A DNA stretch of 64,000 bases. Source: Bartonella sp. A05 (GTDB lineage Bacteria; Pseudomonadota; Alphaproteobacteria; Rhizobiales; Rhizobiaceae). Below the pieces are notes generated by a model. The model did no database searches. It worked only from the letters and a program-made list of their open reading frames with translations, and was not told where the DNA came from. How positions within the stretch are numbered: the stretch's first letter is position 1; every line of letters starts with the position of its first letter. The stretch covers positions 186,001 to 250,000 of the forward strand of contig NZ_JANHOJ010000002.1 in NCBI RefSeq assembly GCF_026930145.1, in the 5' to 3' direction. Below are positions 60,946 through 64,000 of this stretch, in pieces. The translations under genes and the position numbers were made by a program.

Positions 60946-62229
60946 TCAATGCTTCTTTTGCAGAATCGCTAAAAAGAAACCATCTGTCTTTGTTGTTGCC
61001 GGTGATAGAGTCAACCCATAATTTGAAAAGGTAGGCTGTACAGTCGAAAGACTAAAATGTCGCTGCCAAAGTGCGTACATATTTACTGGATAGAAATTGG
61101 AATGTTGTTGAAGAAAACGCAACATTTGCTCTTCATTCTCATCATGAAAAAGAGAACATGTAATATAGACTAAACGCCCACCCGGTTTAAGATAAACCAA
61201 TGCCTTATTTAAAATATCACTTTGCTCTGCTTGACGGCGCTTCACCTGTTCTCGTGTCAAACGCCATTTCGCATCTGGGCGACGACGCCAGGTTCCTGTC
61301 CCACTACATGGTGAATCCAATAAAACGATATCCATCTGACCGACTAACGGTTTTAATTCTTCATGCAATCGCGGCTGTGTATTCCGAACACCAGCCCGCC
61401 GAAGACGATCCAAAATAGGAGCCAAACGGGCTTTATCCGCATCATAAGCATAAATTTGCCCCCGATTGTCCATCTGAGCAGCTAAAGCCAATGTTTTTCC
61501 GCCAGCGCCTGCACAATAATCCAATAACTGCATACCTGCTTTTGCTTCTACAAGATGAGAAACAATTTGAGACCCCAAATCCTGTATTTCAAAATGCCCC
61601 TTTTGAAAAGAAAGCTCAACCTGAACATTGGGATGACGATCAAGCTTTTCAATCGGTGCGATCCTTAATGCTTGTTGAAACCATGAAAAAGACTCAACAT
61701 TGTGTTTTGCTAGTACCTTGAGCACCTTCTCTGGTGTTGCCTTCAAACTGTTCACACGTAAATCTAAAGGAGGACGTGTTGCTAAAGCAGCAGCTTCAAC
61801 AACCCAATTGTCAACAAATAAAGGCTGTAGATGAGCTTCACACCATTGAGGAATATCAGCACGAATATAATCTGGTGCATCCTCTAACTGACGGTGTTGC
61901 CATGATTGTCGCTGCTTAGCCCCTAATAACGGTAAAGCAAATCGATCTCCTTCTAAAGCACGATCAATCTGTTCAATTGTCATCGCTCCAAAATCTAATA
62001 AAGTGCCAAAAACAATATCCCGACTATCACCACTATCCATACGCCATTGCAATGAATAGCGTCGCCTTAAAGCGTCATAAACGATTGTACCAATAGCTGC
62101 ACGATCATGCGATCCAGCAAAACGATGGGAAATTCCCCAATCTTTCAAAGCTTCGCTTGCAGGACGATGTCGTACCTCTATCTCTTCTAGAACATCTACT
62201 GCCGCCCGCAAACGCCCACCCAATTGCAT
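60946..62229 (-). CDS. rsmB: 16S rRNA (cytosine-C5) methyltransferase RsmB/Sun family
   Basis: m5C RNA methyltransferase of the NOL1/NOP2/Sun group. A helical N-terminal domain (1-140) is followed by the catalytic domain with LLDYCAGAGGKTLALAAQMD (SAM motif I), IVLLDSPCSGTGTWRRRPDA (motif IV with PCSGTG) and LVYITCSLFHDENEEQM (motif VI nucleophile, TCSLF). At 427 residues it is near E. coli RsmB. ATG at 62229 follows AGGAG. The exact target could instead be another rRNA or tRNA cytosine. Located between guaB and guaA, as in related alphaproteobacteria. Confidence 0.92.
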   Translation of the reverse strand: MQLGGRLRAAVDVLEEIEVRHRPASEALKDWGISHRFAGSHDRAAIGTIVYDALRRRYSLQWRMDSGDSRDIVFGTLLDFGAMTIEQIDRALEGDRFALPLLGAKQRQSWQHRQLEDAPDYIRADIPQWCEAHLQPLFVDNWVVEAAALATRPPLDLRVNSLKATPEKVLKVLAKHNVESFSWFQQALRIAPIEKLDRHPNVQVELSFQKGHFEIQDLGSQIVSHLVEAKAGMQLLDYCAGAGGKTLALAAQMDNRGQIYAYDADKARLAPILDRLRRAGVRNTQPRLHEELKPLVGQMDIVLLDSPCSGTGTWRRRPDAKWRLTREQVKRRQAEQSDILNKALVYLKPGGRLVYITCSLFHDENEEQMLRFLQQHSNFYPVNMYALWQRHFSLSTVQPTFSNYGLTLSPATTKTDGFFLAILQKKH

Positions 62230-62981
62230 CTATTTCTCCTATTCAATTTGTCTATAAGATTCTGAATAATTTACCAGACAAGCAAAAATTACTTTTTTCA
62301 CTGCAAACGATCATTTTAAAGATATTTCAAATATTAAAAACAAAATAATTCGAATGCTGTAATTGAGAATGTTTTATAATTGAACACTATGAACCATTAT
62401 CTCTATAATCTGTCGCTGTTCACAAAGATTCTGAATAATTATACGAAAAAAATATGAAGATATAATACAATAACAAAATCCCTATGCACTCTTAAATTTA
62501 TGCAAAACTGTGTACAACCTTAAACCGTGAAATCTACATGAACAACGCTTTGGTCAGTATACGTATAGGAACAAAGCTTGGAGAAATGATTTTTCATAGC
62601 TTACCATCATCCACAACTTAACCTCAGTACCTACTCATAAACGCGTTTGTCATCTTTCCAAATGCGCATCTTTTATTTAATCTCAAAACTTAAATCATCA
62701 TCGATCATCACACCCTTTTTAGTGATGATAACACAGCATTATAAGGCACTTCGCATTCGTAAAACTGCATTTAGCAAGCTTAATAAATAGCTCTCAACAT
62801 AAAATGGCTAACACCACATAACACACTATTTTCCTGAAAAAACATGCCTGCAAATATTATATCAATGCATTTCATTATTTCAAAACATCAATGAACTTTT
62901 TCAAAAATTATTGGAACTACTCTTGAGCACAATCGTTTTTTCCGTACTGGCACATGCCAAATAATTAAAAAGGAGAAAATA
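62230..62981. other. Long intergenic region between rsmB and small ORF
   Basis: This 752-base AT-rich stretch has no supported gene. It should hold the rsmB promoter near 62240-62400. An inverted repeat ATCATCAC (62704-62711) and GTGATGAT (62722-62729) with a 10-base loop is present. The rest shows nothing recognisable; no tRNA or structured RNA was identified. Confidence 0.4.
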
Positions 62982-63131
62982 ATGAATAATCATAATAATG
63001 GGAAAATGGCTTCTTCCAAAAGCAGTCAGCCTAAAATGCCTTCAAATACTCGAAAAAAATCTTGCCATAGTGACTATGCTAACGATAACAAACGAGCACA
63101 AAAAACTAATCCTGTATATACAAAACGCTAA
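62982..63131 (+). CDS. Small basic protein of 49 residues, unknown function
   Basis: Not recognised. The ATG is preceded by AAAAGGAGAAAATA, one of the best ribosome-binding sites in the window. The product is polar, rich in Asn, Ser, Lys and Arg, and free of hydrophobic stretches (for example SSKSSQPKMPSNTRKKS and NDNKRAQKTNPVYTKR), so it is probably disordered or nucleic-acid binding. A strong hairpin follows 21 bases after the stop. The defined ribosome-binding site and terminator argue for a true gene despite its size. Confidence 0.6.
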   Translation: MNNHNNGKMASSKSSQPKMPSNTRKKSCHSDYANDNKRAQKTNPVYTKR

Positions 63132-63187
63132 ACTACTTCCTTAAAAAATTCTGGAAAGAATTGGATATTGATACTCCAATTCTTTCC
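63131..63187. terminator. Two-way intrinsic terminator, small ORF and guaB
   Basis: Perfect 13-base arms GGAAAGAATTGGA (63153-63165) and TCCAATTCTTTCC (63175-63187) enclose a 9-base loop. On the minus strand the stem is followed by AGAATTTTTTAA, giving a T6 run suited to ending guaB. On the plus strand it ends the small ORF with a weaker T tract. Confidence 0.8.
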
Positions 63188-63298
63188 TTGTGCATGTCTA
63201 AAATAGCTATATAGAGGGGTGCTTTTAAAAAACCATAGCGTCTTTCTATATTATTTTTAAAAAAAATTTTTCATTCCAATGAACAATAACTCTAAATT

Positions 63299-64000
<702 letters not shown>

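Overview
The window is an AT-rich segment of an alphaproteobacterial chromosome, most likely a Bartonella species (Hyphomicrobiales/Rhizobiales). This rests on the relatedness of the translated proteins, the split F0 cluster atpI-B-E-B'-B without F1 genes, two-subunit GlyQ/GlyS, the nrdHIEF class Ib reductase, and the pairings secA/parvulin/argJ and guaB/rsmB/guaA. No database search was possible, so the genus is an inference. No rRNA, tRNA, CRISPR array, prophage or intact insertion sequence was recognised.

Layout. 1-9.4 kb: C-terminally cut ubiA, purD, then a minus-strand set (FAD-linked oxidase, threonylcarbamoyl-AMP synthase, rnhB, ispE with a small coupled membrane-protein gene, an S49 peptidase, a TrmN6-like methyltransferase), then the polyprenyl diphosphate synthase. 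9.5-15.1 kb: TPR protein, glyQ, and a glyS carrying an apparent insertion of about 170 codons. 15.4-20.6 kb: the F0 ATP synthase operon, der and a YfgM-like protein. 21-35.9 kb: an SLC13-type transporter, a membrane-anchored protein of unknown function, nhaA, lysC, ubiG, grxC, comF, an NDUFAF5-like methyltransferase, a cystine-type symporter, a Nudix hydrolase, argJ and a parvulin. 36.2-45.5 kb: secA, a Fur/Mur regulator, prfA-prmC, and nrdHIEF running the other way. 46-54.2 kb: a zinc-type ABC transporter behind a Zur-like operator, and the ugpBAEC glycerol-3-phosphate transporter facing ugpQ.

54.7-58.9 kb is the one clear accessory locus. It holds two overlapping genes, a class 2 OLD-family ATPase/TOPRIM nuclease and a UvrD-like helicase, the architecture of the Gabija anti-phage system. 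Both proteins are larger than the characterised GajA and GajB, and the locus sits in visibly more AT-rich DNA between the core genes ugpQ and guaA. 59.2-64 kb: guaA, rsmB, a 49-residue basic ORF, a strong two-way terminator and the C-terminal part of guaB.

Other signals are mostly in intergenic DNA: an NrdR-like palindrome separated from nrdH by a repeat cluster resembling an IS21-type end, a dyad over the likely ugpB promoter, an intercistronic hairpin after atpE, a clear atp terminator, short direct repeats before glyQ, and several short open frames that may be gene remnants.
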